Below are positions 25,947 to 34,808 of a stretch of DNA of 64,000 nucleotides, in pieces; positions within the stretch are counted from its first letter, which is position 1, and the number at the start of each line of letters is the position of its first letter. Under the pieces are notes generated by a model. It was not told where the DNA came from and made no database searches. It saw nothing but the letters and a program-made list of their open reading frames with translations. A program made the translations under genes and the position numbers. Origin of the DNA: Butyrivibrio sp. (GTDB lineage: Bacteria > Bacillota > Clostridia > Lachnospirales > Lachnospiraceae); NCBI GenBank assembly GCA_015056495.1, contig SVGC01000017.1:20858-84857 (forward strand). The letters run 5' to 3'.

Positions 25947-27263
25947 ATGAGAAACAATAAGAAAAATGATCCTAATAAATTTAGAGATGAAAAACATAAT
26001 ATATTGGAACTTATAGTTGATAACAAAAAACTTGTTATGCCTATCATATTGGTTATTGCAGTTGTGATCACTATTGTCATCGCTGTCAGAGCTAATAAGA
26101 AGGTAACTGAAGAGACACAATCTGTTCAGGATCTGTCAGCAGCTGCAGCTTCTTCCACATATGAAGTACCTGAGGTTGATCTTGAACTTAATGCTTATGC
26201 AGATGTAAACGAGCTGATAACTAAATATTTCCAGGCAAATGCAGATGGTGATGTTGATACGATTTCATCAATCTATGCAGGCCTTGATGAGACTACCAAG
26301 ATCAAGATTCAGGAAGTTTCAAATTATATAGAAAGCTATCCAACAATTGATGTTTATACAAAGCCGGGTCCTGTTGATGGATCATATGTAGTATATGCTT
26401 ATACTCAGGTTAAGTTAAATGATTATGAGCAGACAATCCCTGGTATGGAAACAATGTATGTATGTACAAACGAAGAAGGTTCATTGTATATCAACGGTGA
26501 TGTAGTAGATGACAATGTAATGGACTACATCATGGAGATATCTCTTCAGGATGACGTAGTAGACCTTAACAATAAGGTTGCTGCTGAGTACAATGATATG
26601 ATTTCAAATGATACAGAGCTTGCAACACTTTTGTCTGATATCAAGTCAAATGTAGAAGTATCTGTAGGTGAGACTCTTGCAGCCAGTGCTTCTTCTGAGT
26701 CATCAGAGGAAACAGATGAAAGCGAAGCTGCTGCATCAGAAGCAAGCAGTGAAGAGACTACTGAGCCTGATACAACAACTGTTACTACAAGAGTTCTTAA
26801 GGCAACAGAGGTTGTTAATGTAAGAAGCTCAGACAGCACTACTGCAGAAGTACTTGGAAAAACAGCTATTGGAGATGAATATACAGAGCTTGAAAGCCTT
26901 GCTAATGGATGGAGTAAGATCGAATACAACGGTTCAACAGCTTATGTAAAGACAGAGTTCTTTGAAGTAGTATCTGAGACAACTGAAGAAGTTACAACTG
27001 AAACAGAAACAGAGACAACTGAAGAGGAAACAACCGAAGAGACAACAGAAGAAACAACAGCCAACACTTCAACAAAGACCGGAAAGATGCAGGTAACAGA
27101 GACTGTAAGACTTCGTAAGTCAGAAAGCACAGATGCAGAAGTGCTTACAACAATTTACAAGGGATCAACTGTTAATGTTATCGAACAATATGCTAACGGC
27201 TGGGCAAAAGTAGAGTATGATTCTAAAACCGGTTATATCAAAGCTGAATTCCTTGACCAGTAA
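25947..27263 (+). CDS. Membrane-anchored protein with two SH3-like domains
   Basis: 438-residue surface protein: cytoplasmic Lys/Asn-rich N-terminus, one TM anchor (KKLVMPIILVIAVVITIVIAV, about 27-47), an extracellular alpha/beta region (about 70-220), then two bacterial SH3 (SH3b) domains, first at VLKATEVVNVRSSDSTTAEVL, second at MQVTETVRLRKSESTDAEVL, separated by Thr/Glu-rich linkers. SH3b domains usually bind peptidoglycan. RBS AAGGAAG favours ATG 25947 over 25941. Role: cell-wall-associated, otherwise unknown. Confidence 0.85.
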   Translation: MRNNKKNDPNKFRDEKHNILELIVDNKKLVMPIILVIAVVITIVIAVRANKKVTEETQSVQDLSAAAASSTYEVPEVDLELNAYADVNELITKYFQANADGDVDTISSIYAGLDETTKIKIQEVSNYIESYPTIDVYTKPGPVDGSYVVYAYTQVKLNDYEQTIPGMETMYVCTNEEGSLYINGDVVDDNVMDYIMEISLQDDVVDLNNKVAAEYNDMISNDTELATLLSDIKSNVEVSVGETLAASASSESSEETDESEAAASEASSEETTEPDTTTVTTRVLKATEVVNVRSSDSTTAEVLGKTAIGDEYTELESLANGWSKIEYNGSTAYVKTEFFEVVSETTEEVTTETETETTEEETTEETTEETTANTSTKTGKMQVTETVRLRKSESTDAEVLTTIYKGSTVNVIEQYANGWAKVEYDSKTGYIKAEFLDQ

Positions 27264-27304
27264 TTTTGTGGTAAAATAATAATAGAATATATGATCAATA
27301 GACA

Positions 27305-27329
27305 GAAATCCGCACTAGTTGCGGATTTC
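27305..27329 (+). terminator. Ten-bp hairpin between SH3 gene and oxidoreductase
   Basis: GAAATCCGCA (27305-27314) pairs perfectly with TGCGGATTTC (27320-27329) around a 5-nt loop. No T-run follows on the + strand, so it may be a weak terminator or a leader structure for the oxidoreductase that begins 28 bp later. Confidence 0.5.
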
Positions 27330-27356
27330 GTGCAATATAATGAATTGGAGGCTCTT

Positions 27357-28481
27357 ATGATCGGTGATTTTAGAATTGGAATAATGGGAACTGGTGCAAT
27401 AGCTTCTACAATGGCAAAGACTATAAAAGGCACTAAAGGTGTTACTAACTATGCAGTGGGTTCCAGAGATATCAGTAGAGCACAAGCTTTTGCCAAGGAT
27501 AATGGTGTCAAAAAGGCTTATGGATCTTATGAGGAATTAGTTAACGATCCTAAGGTTAATTTGATCTATGTAGCAACACCACATTCAGAACATTTTGATA
27601 ATGTTAAACTGGCTATTTCTGCCGGTAAGCCTGTTTTATGTGAAAAGGCATTCATGCTTAATGAACAGCAGGCTAGTATGATCTTTAAATATGCTGATGA
27701 AAAGGGTGTATTTGTGTCTGAAGCAATGTGGACCAGATTTATGCCTCTTAGGACCAAGTTGGATGAGATACTTGCAAGCCATGTAATAGGTGATCCAACA
27801 ATGCTGACAGCTAACCTTAGCTACAACATTGCCTGGAAACAGCGTATACAGGATCCTTCACTGGGAGGCGGAGCACTGCTTGATCTTGGAGTATATTGCC
27901 TTAACTTTGCTTCTATGGTATTTGGTAATGATGTTTCAGATATTTCATCTATCTGCACATATAATGCTAATGGAATGGATATGCAGGATAGTATTACTCT
28001 GAGATATCCTACAGGTCAGATGGCAGTTCTCAATGCTTCTGTAGGCAGTGCAAGTGATAGAAGAGGTGTCATCTACGGAACTAAGGGTTATATAGTAGTT
28101 GATAACATCAATAATTATGAGAGTATAACTGTTTACGATGCTGATCACAACAAAATCGGTTTCTACAAGAGACCAAAGCAGGTAACAGGTTATGAATATG
28201 AGGTTATTTCCAGCGTTAAGGCTATAAAAGAAGGCTGGAAGGAATGTCCTGAGATGCCACATTCAGAGTCACTTAAGATCATGAATATGATGGACTTTAT
28301 AAGAAAGAATCTCGGTATTTCATTCCCTGGAGAACCAAAGAGTTCTTTTGAAAACATTGGAAAAGGTAATATTACTGATGTAGCTTCTAGTGATGCAAGC
28401 ACTGATCCTGCTGAAACAGTAAGTGAAGCAACGCAGGAAGAAACCCAGGAAAGGCAGACTGAAAATGAGCAGACGCAGTAA
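27357..28481 (+). CDS. Gfo/Idh/MocA family oxidoreductase
   Basis: NAD(P)-dependent oxidoreductase of the Gfo/Idh/MocA family. Rossmann motif RIGIMGTGAIASTMA, VATPHSEHFDNV, the EKAF catalytic-Lys motif (LCEKAF), and the GGGALLDLGVYCLNF segment with active-site Asp. About 374 residues from ATG 27357 (TTGGAG 6 nt before it; upstream codons to 27291 overlap the hairpin). The C-terminal 40 residues are an acidic Ser/Thr/Glu/Gln tail not typical of the family. Sugar or diol substrate not predictable. Overlaps the next gene by 17 bp. Confidence 0.9.
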   Translation: MIGDFRIGIMGTGAIASTMAKTIKGTKGVTNYAVGSRDISRAQAFAKDNGVKKAYGSYEELVNDPKVNLIYVATPHSEHFDNVKLAISAGKPVLCEKAFMLNEQQASMIFKYADEKGVFVSEAMWTRFMPLRTKLDEILASHVIGDPTMLTANLSYNIAWKQRIQDPSLGGGALLDLGVYCLNFASMVFGNDVSDISSICTYNANGMDMQDSITLRYPTGQMAVLNASVGSASDRRGVIYGTKGYIVVDNINNYESITVYDADHNKIGFYKRPKQVTGYEYEVISSVKAIKEGWKECPEMPHSESLKIMNMMDFIRKNLGISFPGEPKSSFENIGKGNITDVASSDASTDPAETVSEATQEETQERQTENEQTQ

Positions 28482-28899
28482 AAAGAAAACATCTGTAGGA
28501 GGCATTTTTGCCAAGACTTTATTACTTGTTATTGCAGTAGGCATTGTTTTTCTTGGAATTAAGTACTATACTATGTCAAATAGTGAAAGTGGTGTAAGCG
28601 TTACACAGACTATAAACAGAAAGATAACCAAGAAAGCTGTTGATGAGATAGTTTCACAGGCTACTGATGGAGAATATTCTCTTTCTGAAATAGAAGAGAA
28701 TATGGATGAACAGGATCAGGAGACTCTGGATAATATTATTGATAAATACGCTGATAACGGAATGATCACTGATGCTATAGAGACACTTACAGATAATGGT
28801 GGCGATGTTACAGAGACTGTTGATGAGTTAAAAGAAAAGATAGACTCAAGTGACATCGAGACACTTATGGAGCTGTACGAAAAGTATGGTAATAATTGA
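28465..28899 (+). CDS. Small single-pass membrane protein, unknown
   Basis: 144-residue protein: basic cytoplasmic start (MSRRSKKKTSVGG), one TM helix (IFAKTLLLVIAVGIVFLGI), then an acidic, mostly helical extracytoplasmic domain (EIEENMDEQDQETLDNIIDKY ... ETLMELYEKYGNN), resembling short helical anchor proteins. I take ATG 28465, with AGGAAAGG 10 nt upstream inside the previous gene; an earlier frame start at 28423 is less likely. No family recognised. Confidence 0.6.
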   Translation: MSRRSKKKTSVGGIFAKTLLLVIAVGIVFLGIKYYTMSNSESGVSVTQTINRKITKKAVDEIVSQATDGEYSLSEIEENMDEQDQETLDNIIDKYADNGMITDAIETLTDNGGDVTETVDELKEKIDSSDIETLMELYEKYGNN

Positions 28900-28926
28900 G
28901 AGATTGATTGAGGGGCGTTTGAACGC

Positions 28927-29613
28927 ATGAAAGAATATTTTTTACTCTTGTTTATGGGAGTAACTATTGTTTTGATTTTTTGTACTTTGATAATAGGCAG
29001 GATTCATGATCCGCTTGTGAAATACGCACAGAGATTATTGAATGTAGCTATTTTAGCTGTTATGGCCAGAGCAGTAGCCACTATGACAGCTTCAGAATTA
29101 ACAGCCAGTATTGCATTTAGCATATTTTTTGCATGTATTGACTGGATATTACTTTTGCTGATAGATTTTTGCTTTATTTATACTAATAGTAAAAAAGAGA
29201 ACTTGTGGTATCACATATTGAGTGCTTTTGTAGCATTTGATTCTGTAACAATGTTGTCCAATAATCTTACCGGCAGGGTGTTTGACTGTTATCCGGTGAT
29301 CACTGCAGGCGGGGATTTCTATTATCGCACAGGCCAGACACCGTTATTTATACTGCATCTGATCCTATGTTATGCCATGATAGTATTTATTCTTTATCTG
29401 CTGATAAAGACCACAGTGAAATCTGCCAAGGTATATAAAGCCAAGTATTATCCAATAATGCTGTGCCTTATTGTGATAGTTGTCTGGAATGGCATATACA
29501 TGTTTTTTGAGAGAAAAATAGATACTTCTGTAATTGGGTATGCAGTGCTTGGAGTAGTACTAAGTTATTTTGCGCTGGTTTATGATCCAAAGGATGTAAC
29601 TCATAATCAGTAA
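28927..29613 (+). CDS. Seven-TM membrane protein, possible orphan 7TM sensor module
   Basis: 228 residues with about seven TM helices: near residues 5-24, 36-56, 60-86, 94-114, 140-162, 177-197 and 204-222. This is the topology and length of the HisKA_7TM N-terminal sensor module usually followed by a kinase or GGDEF domain. Here the protein ends ten residues after TM7 (YDPKDVTHNQ) and no output domain follows; a terminator comes 27 bp later. Family assignment is tentative. Confidence 0.6.
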   Translation: MKEYFLLLFMGVTIVLIFCTLIIGRIHDPLVKYAQRLLNVAILAVMARAVATMTASELTASIAFSIFFACIDWILLLLIDFCFIYTNSKKENLWYHILSAFVAFDSVTMLSNNLTGRVFDCYPVITAGGDFYYRTGQTPLFILHLILCYAMIVFILYLLIKTTVKSAKVYKAKYYPIMLCLIVIVVWNGIYMFFERKIDTSVIGYAVLGVVLSYFALVYDPKDVTHNQ

Positions 29614-29639
29614 AGTAGCAAAAAATACAGATTTTTTAT

Positions 29640-29678
29640 AGCGTAGAGACCGAAAATATCGGTTTTCTACGCTTTTTT
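29640..29678 (+). terminator. Terminator after the 7-TM gene
   Basis: AGCGTAGA-GACCGA pairs with TCGGTT-TTCTACGCT (arms ending 29673), followed by TTTTTT. Strong Rho-independent structure. Confidence 0.85.
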
Positions 29679-29830
29679 GATGCGCAAAAAACGCAATACA
29701 AGCTATTTTGCGCAAAAAATGAAAACTTTAAATTGCGGCACCGATTCCGAAACGCAACAGTGGTGCGCAAAAAGCAAGGAAACCGATTTCTTATGCATAA
29801 ATAGTGGCTCACAAAGAAAATATTTTTTGT

Positions 29831-29844
29831 TTGGAAACGTTACC
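29831..29844 (+). promoter_or_regulatory. Possible CcpA cre site
   Basis: TTGGAAACGTTACC resembles the cre consensus WTGNAARCGNWWWCA with mismatches at the 3' end. It lies 76 bp upstream of the carbohydrate operon promoter, an unusual but known position for cre-mediated control. Confidence 0.3.
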
Positions 29845-29919
29845 GACAAACCGCGAAAAATCGGCATCCTTATGCAAATTGCACAAATAGAAAGCGCTAT
29901 TATCATCAAAATGTATAGA

Positions 29920-29948
29920 TTGACAACAAATACCAATGATAATAAACT
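29920..29948 (+). promoter_or_regulatory. Promoter of the carbohydrate operon
   Basis: Perfect -35 TTGACA (29920-29925), 17-bp spacer, TAAACT (29943-29948). The leader, about 55 nt, contains two TGCGCA operators and the AUGGAGG ribosome site of the binding-protein gene. Confidence 0.65.
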
Positions 29949-30009
29949 GTAATCAGTAAGTTGATTGCGCACAAAAGTTGCGCAAAACGATAATATGGAG
30001 GGATGAAAC

Positions 30010-31347
30010 ATGAAAAAGAAATTGGTATCAGTATTACTTACTGCTACAGTTGCTGCAGGTATGCTTGCTGGATGTAGCTCATCAACAACAGAGACTACAA
30101 CAGAGACAGCTACAGAAACTGCTTCAACTGCAGAGGAGACAGCTACAGAAGCACAGACAGAGGCAACTGTTGAAGAGACAGCTGAAACTGAAGTTGATCC
30201 AGCTGCTTATGATGGAAAAGAAGTTAAGGTTTGGGTTGCTGAGAACGTTGTAGATTTTACAAACGAGCAGATCGAGAACTTTAAGACAGCTTATCCACAG
30301 TATGCAGGTGTTACATTTACAGTAGAAGCTGTAGGTGAAGGCGATGCAGCTGGTAACATGATCACAGACGTTACAGCAGGTGCTGACGTATATGGTTTTG
30401 CTCAGGATCAGCTTACAAGACTTGTAACAGCAGGTGCTCTTGAAGAAGTTAACCCTGACTACCTTGCAGAGGTTGAGTCAGCTAACTCAGCTGGTGTTGT
30501 TGAAGCTGGTAAAGTAGGTGATACATTATATGCATATCCTATGACAGCTGATAACGGATATTTCTTATACTATGATAAGAGCGTTGTTACAGACCCATCT
30601 ACTCTTGAAGGAATTCTTGAACAGTGCGAAGCTGCTGGAAAGAACTTCTACATGGATATGACAGGTTGGTATCAGGTAGCATTCTTCTTCGGAACAGGAT
30701 GCACACTGACATATGATACAGATGATTCTGGTAACTTCACAGCTTGCAACGTTGACTACGCTTCAGATGCTGGTCTCGTAGCTCTTAAAGAGATGATCGA
30801 AGTTGCTTCTTCATCAGCTTATCAGCCAGGTTCATCAGCTGGTGATGCTGTAAACTATGCAGCAATCATTGATGGTACATGGGATGCTGGTACAGTTAAG
30901 GAAGTTCTTGGCGACAACTACGCTTGTGCAAAGCTTCCTACATTCACAGGTTCAGATGGTAATGAATATCAGCTTAGCGGATTTAACGGATGCAAGCTCC
31001 TTGGTGTAAAGCCACAGGAAGATGCTGATAAGCTTCAGATCTGTGATGACCTTGCTTACTACCTTACAAGCGAAGAAGTTCAGCTTGCTAGATTCGAAGC
31101 AGTTGAATGGGGCCCTTCAAACTTAAATGCACAGGCTTCTGATGCAGTTCAGGCTAACGAAGCTCTTGCAGCTCTTGCAGATCAGTTCGAGTACACAATC
31201 CCACAGGGTAACTATCCTGGTGACTACTGGACACGTGCTGAGTCTCTTGCAGGCGATGTACAGGATGCATTCAAGACAGCTTCTGATGAAGATCTGACAG
31301 CAGCTCTTGAAGCATATCAGGCAGATCTTGAGTCTTATGCAAAATAA
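30010..31347 (+). CDS. Sugar ABC transporter substrate-binding lipoprotein (CUT1)
   Basis: 445-residue extracellular lipoprotein of SBP family 1 (MalE/GanS-like): signal peptide with lipobox LAGC (C22), a Thr/Glu-rich linker about 45 residues long, then the solute-binding domain beginning KEVKVWVAENVVDFTNEQIENF. Motifs such as YAYPMTADNGYFLYYDK and IIDGTWDAG support a maltodextrin/oligosaccharide binder. RBS TGGAGGG. The hairpin after it (31404-31438) probably partly terminates, giving more binding protein than permease. Confidence 0.9.
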   Translation: MKKKLVSVLLTATVAAGMLAGCSSSTTETTTETATETASTAEETATEAQTEATVEETAETEVDPAAYDGKEVKVWVAENVVDFTNEQIENFKTAYPQYAGVTFTVEAVGEGDAAGNMITDVTAGADVYGFAQDQLTRLVTAGALEEVNPDYLAEVESANSAGVVEAGKVGDTLYAYPMTADNGYFLYYDKSVVTDPSTLEGILEQCEAAGKNFYMDMTGWYQVAFFFGTGCTLTYDTDDSGNFTACNVDYASDAGLVALKEMIEVASSSAYQPGSSAGDAVNYAAIIDGTWDAGTVKEVLGDNYACAKLPTFTGSDGNEYQLSGFNGCKLLGVKPQEDADKLQICDDLAYYLTSEEVQLARFEAVEWGPSNLNAQASDAVQANEALAALADQFEYTIPQGNYPGDYWTRAESLAGDVQDAFKTASDEDLTAALEAYQADLESYAK

Positions 31348-31403
31348 ATAATACGAGGCATTAGGTGCCGAAGTATTTTAGAAGCATGATCTAGACTTAT
31401 TAT

Positions 31404-31438
31404 TTCTTCCGGCAGAGGTTAATACTTTGCCGGAAGAA
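31404..31438 (+). terminator. Intra-operon hairpin between binding protein and permeases
   Basis: Eleven-bp stem TTCTTCCGGCA (31404-31414) with TGCCGGAAGAA (31428-31438), 13-nt loop, then TTATTGTT. The T-run is imperfect, suggesting an attenuator or mRNA 3' stabiliser rather than a full stop. Confidence 0.65.
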
Positions 31439-31467
31439 TTATTGTTAAGAAACTTGGAGGAAAAGGT

Positions 31468-32868
31468 ATGGCTAATACAAAAAGTGGCCAAGCAAAGGAA
31501 AATGCGATAGCAGGATTCTTTGGCATACTGGGTAACGATATTAAAGATATTGGTCTGACATTTACAGAAGGCGATTGGAAGACAAAAATATCATTTATCA
31601 TTTTCGGATTTGGTTCTCTGCTTCGCGGGCTATGGCTTAGAGGTATAGCTCTTTTAGCAGTAGAAGTAGCTCTTATATATTATTTTATTGCCTTTGGATG
31701 GGGATATTTATCAAAACTTGGCACTTTGGGTACTGTAGCCACAACTAAAAAGGGACGTACTACAGTTTATGGTGATAACAGTTTCCTTATTCTTTTATTT
31801 GGTCTTTTAACATTATTTGCTGTAATTGCATTTATAGCTATCTGGAGAATAAATGTAAGAACAAGCCGTAATGAATATCTGATTCTTAAAAATGGTAGGA
31901 AATTACCTACTAACAGAGAAGACTTCCTGTCATTATTTGATTCAAGATTTGACAAGACTCTTTTAGCTCTTCCTGTTACAGGTATTTTCGTATTCACTGT
32001 TTTACCTATCGTATTCATGATATGCGTAGCGTTTACCAATTATGACGCTAACCATCAGCCGCCATCAAACCTTTTTACATGGGTTGGCTTTTCTAACTTC
32101 AAAGATCTGTTCTCATTCGGATCTGCAGGATTTGGTGGTACTTTTGTAACAGTACTTATCTGGACTTTGGTCTGGGCATTTTTTGCAACATTTATTGATT
32201 ATTTCCTTGGTATTGCAGTAGCAATGCTGATCAACAAGAAGGGAATCAAGTTTAAAAAGCTCTGGAGAACCATTCTTGTTATGACTATCGCTGTACCACA
32301 GTTTGTATCACTGTTGTACGTGTCTAAAATGTTTGCAAGTGATGGTATTATCAATGGATATCTTTTGAAATGGGGAATCATTGATACAGCAATCCCATTC
32401 TGGACTAATCCAACACTTGCTAAGATCACAATCATTGTAGTTAATATCTGGATCGGTATTCCATACCTGATGCTGATTGCTACAGGACTTCTTATGAATA
32501 TTCCGGAAGACCTGTATGAGAGTGCCCGCATTGATGGAGCTACTCCATGGCAGATGTTCCGTCATATAACAATGCCATACATGCTGTTTGTAACAGGTCC
32601 ATTCCTTCTTACACAGTACACTGGTAACCTTAACAACTTTAACGTTATATTCCTTCTTACACAGGGTGCTCCTAAGACCGGTAACCTTGTTGGAGGCGCA
32701 GGACGTACAGATCTGTTGATCACATGGCTCTATAAGATGACCATCAATGATACCAACTATCGAATGGCTGCTGTCATCGGTATCATGGTATTCGTTGTAA
32801 CAGCTGTTATCAGTCTTGTAGTATATAACGTCTTACCTTCAGTAAAAGATGAGGAGGGCTTCCAGTAA
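31468..32868 (+). CDS. Sugar ABC transporter permease, MalF/GanP-like with N-terminal extension
   Basis: 466-residue permease, about 170 longer than a minimal CUT1 permease. Extra N-terminal part has two to three TM helices (about 40-85 and 110-130), as in Gram-positive MdxF/GanP proteins. The core has the BPD_transp_1 domain with EAA loop PEDLYESARIDGATPWQMFRHITMP. Together with the next gene, it forms the channel for an oligosaccharide importer; the ATPase (MsmX-type) is not encoded here, as in other Gram-positive CUT1 systems. Confidence 0.92.
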   Translation: MANTKSGQAKENAIAGFFGILGNDIKDIGLTFTEGDWKTKISFIIFGFGSLLRGLWLRGIALLAVEVALIYYFIAFGWGYLSKLGTLGTVATTKKGRTTVYGDNSFLILLFGLLTLFAVIAFIAIWRINVRTSRNEYLILKNGRKLPTNREDFLSLFDSRFDKTLLALPVTGIFVFTVLPIVFMICVAFTNYDANHQPPSNLFTWVGFSNFKDLFSFGSAGFGGTFVTVLIWTLVWAFFATFIDYFLGIAVAMLINKKGIKFKKLWRTILVMTIAVPQFVSLLYVSKMFASDGIINGYLLKWGIIDTAIPFWTNPTLAKITIIVVNIWIGIPYLMLIATGLLMNIPEDLYESARIDGATPWQMFRHITMPYMLFVTGPFLLTQYTGNLNNFNVIFLLTQGAPKTGNLVGGAGRTDLLITWLYKMTINDTNYRMAAVIGIMVFVVTAVISLVVYNVLPSVKDEEGFQ

Positions 32869-33749
32869 TGGCTAATATAAAGACAGGTTCTATGAAAAGA
32901 AAAAGAACTATTGGTAATATTTTTTCATATATCTTACTGATACTTATCAGCTTGATATGGTTGTTCCCATATTTCGGACTGTTGATGTCCAGCTTTAGAT
33001 CATATGATTCTAATGTAGAATATGGTGGAATGGTTGATTACATTATCCCGCATACATTTTCGCTGGATAATTACAGATTCTTGTTTGATGGTGGCACAAA
33101 CTACGTAAGATGGTATTGCAACACACTTGTAATTGCTATTTTCGTTTCAATTATAAATACTATCATCGTTTTATGTGTTAGTTATGCATTGTCCAGAATG
33201 CGTTTCAAGGGCAGAACACTGCTTATGAGATTCTGGCTGATCCTTGGAATGTTCCCTGGATTCCTTACTATGATCTGTCTGTATTTCCTTCTTAAACAGA
33301 TGGGACTTACACAGGCAGGTGCTGTTCCAGGACTTATCCTTGTATCAGTTGCAAGTTCCGGTATGGGATACTATGTTTGTAAAGGATATTTTGATACAAT
33401 ACCTAAGGCACTTGATGAAGCTGCAAGAATTGATGGAGCTTCACGTGCAAGAGTATTCTTTACTATGACAATTCCTATGTCAAAGCCTATCATCATCTAT
33501 ACAGCTCTTGTTGCTTTCATGGGACCATGGTGTGATTACGTATTTGCTTCCTACATCGCATTTGGTCACGATTCAAGCTACAACGTAGCTGTTGCCATGC
33601 AGAGATGGATGGTAGTGGGAGACTATCAGGGATATTTCACCAGATTCTGTGCTGGTGGTATCGTGGTAGCAGTTCCGGTTACAATCTTGTTCATGTTCTT
33701 ACAGAAGTACTATGTAGAAGGTGTTACAGGTGGTGCTGTAAAGGGCTGA
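32868..33749 (+). CDS. Sugar ABC transporter permease, MalG/GanQ-like
   Basis: 293-residue, six-TM permease. Start overlaps the previous stop by one base (TAATG), indicating translational coupling. EAA loop IPKALDEAARIDGASRARVFFTMTIPM; C-terminal LQKYYVEGVTGGAVKG is the classic MalG ending. Completes the transporter with MalF-like partner. Confidence 0.94.
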   Translation: MANIKTGSMKRKRTIGNIFSYILLILISLIWLFPYFGLLMSSFRSYDSNVEYGGMVDYIIPHTFSLDNYRFLFDGGTNYVRWYCNTLVIAIFVSIINTIIVLCVSYALSRMRFKGRTLLMRFWLILGMFPGFLTMICLYFLLKQMGLTQAGAVPGLILVSVASSGMGYYVCKGYFDTIPKALDEAARIDGASRARVFFTMTIPMSKPIIIYTALVAFMGPWCDYVFASYIAFGHDSSYNVAVAMQRWMVVGDYQGYFTRFCAGGIVVAVPVTILFMFLQKYYVEGVTGGAVKG

Positions 33750-33767
33750 TCACTACGAATAAATATG

Positions 33768-33788
33768 GGCTCGCTTTTATGGCGAGCC
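33768..33788 (+). terminator. Short hairpin between permease and LacI gene
   Basis: GGCTCGC (33768-33774) pairs with GCGAGCC (33782-33788), followed only by TTAAC. Weak terminator or stabiliser; the LacI gene may still be read through from upstream. Confidence 0.5.
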
Positions 33789-33808
33789 TTAACTTTGTGA
33801 GGTAACTT

Positions 33809-34807
33809 ATGGGAGAGGATAGGCTCACTATCAGTGATATTGCTGATGCCCTTGGTGTTTCCAAGACCACAGTTTCCAGAGCTATTTCTGGAAAAGGGCG
33901 TATAGGAAGCGATACCAAGAAGCGAGTTAAAAAATATATAGAAGAACATCATTACGCTCCTAGTGATTTTTCCAGAGGTATGTCAGGTCGTAAGACCAAT
34001 AATATAGCTGTGGTCTGGCCAGGTGATATAGATACTGTTGATCTGCCTTTTTTCCAGAAATGTCTTATTGGTATGAGTGAAACTGCTGCAGGATACAATT
34101 ATGATATTCTGGTTTCTATTGTTCTGGGTAATGATATTTCAGGATTAAAAAGGATCATTGAGAATAATAAGGTAGATGGTGTCATCCTGACAAGAACTCT
34201 GGTAGATGACCTCCCGGCCGCGTATCTAAAGGCTTCTGGAGTACCTTTTTTGGCAATTGGTAGTAGTGATGATCATGATATTTTACAGATCGATAATGAC
34301 AATTACGATGCCTGTAGAGAATTAACGTCCATACTTATAGCAAAGGGTATGGATAAAATAGCGTTGATCGGGGGCTCTACAAATCATGTGATCACAAGAA
34401 CCAGATATAACGGTTTCAAGGCAGCACATGATAAGGCGGGACTACTTATAGATGATTCTCTTGTATATCTAAATGTTGATAGAGAGTATAAGCTTGGATC
34501 CATAGTTGATGAACTTGTAAACAGGAACGTCAGCTGCGTGATCTGTATGGATGATAGTATTGCAGGTGAAGTAATAGCTCATTGCAGGCAAAAATCCATT
34601 AAGATCCCGGATGATTTGAGAATTGCTTCTTTTTACAGCAGCTCTATATTGGAGAGTGCGTCTCCTGCTATAACATCGCTTAATTTTAACGTAAGAAAGC
34701 TAGGTGCAATGGCTTTTGAGCTTCTTCTGGATAAGATAAGCGGCGAGGATGTTCATAACGTTATACTTAGAAACTATGAGGTTATTTTAAAGGAAAGTAC
34801 AAAATAA
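33809..34807 (+). CDS. LacI family transcriptional regulator
   Basis: 332-residue LacI/GalR regulator: N-terminal HTH (LTISDIADALGVSKTTVSRAISG, residues about 6-28), hinge region, then periplasmic-binding-like effector domain (IAVVWPGD..., KMDGVILTRT-like VDGVILTRT, IALIGGS). Effector likely a galacto- or gluco-oligosaccharide transported by the upstream ABC system. Ends 1 bp before the GH35 gene, so regulator and enzyme are coupled. It is the most likely binder of the TGCGCA boxes at 29.7-30.0 kb. Confidence 0.93.
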   Translation: MGEDRLTISDIADALGVSKTTVSRAISGKGRIGSDTKKRVKKYIEEHHYAPSDFSRGMSGRKTNNIAVVWPGDIDTVDLPFFQKCLIGMSETAAGYNYDILVSIVLGNDISGLKRIIENNKVDGVILTRTLVDDLPAAYLKASGVPFLAIGSSDDHDILQIDNDNYDACRELTSILIAKGMDKIALIGGSTNHVITRTRYNGFKAAHDKAGLLIDDSLVYLNVDREYKLGSIVDELVNRNVSCVICMDDSIAGEVIAHCRQKSIKIPDDLRIASFYSSSILESASPAITSLNFNVRKLGAMAFELLLDKISGEDVHNVILRNYEVILKESTK

Positions 34808-34808
34808 T

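Larger units (their letters stand above)
29681..29987 (+). promoter_or_regulatory. Cluster of TGCGCA boxes: candidate LacI-family operators
   Basis: In 307 bp of non-coding DNA there are five TGCGCA motifs at 29681, 29709, 29764, 29966 and 29979. Two are full palindromes: TTTTGCGCAAAA (29706-29717) and TTGCGCAA (29978-29985). LacI-family sites are typically short palindromes with a central CG, and a LacI regulator is encoded 4 kb downstream, so these are probable operators. The last two lie just downstream of the predicted promoter, in a repression position. Confidence 0.6.

Noticed and set aside
25759..25947. 62-residue reading frame over the tRNA gene
   Set aside because: It runs through the tRNA-Arg cloverleaf; chance frame.
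29677..29952. 91-residue reading frame before the sugar operon
   Set aside because: It begins inside a terminator T-run, overlaps the TGCGCA operator region and promoter, has no ribosome site, and its sequence looks random; treated as non-coding regulatory DNA.
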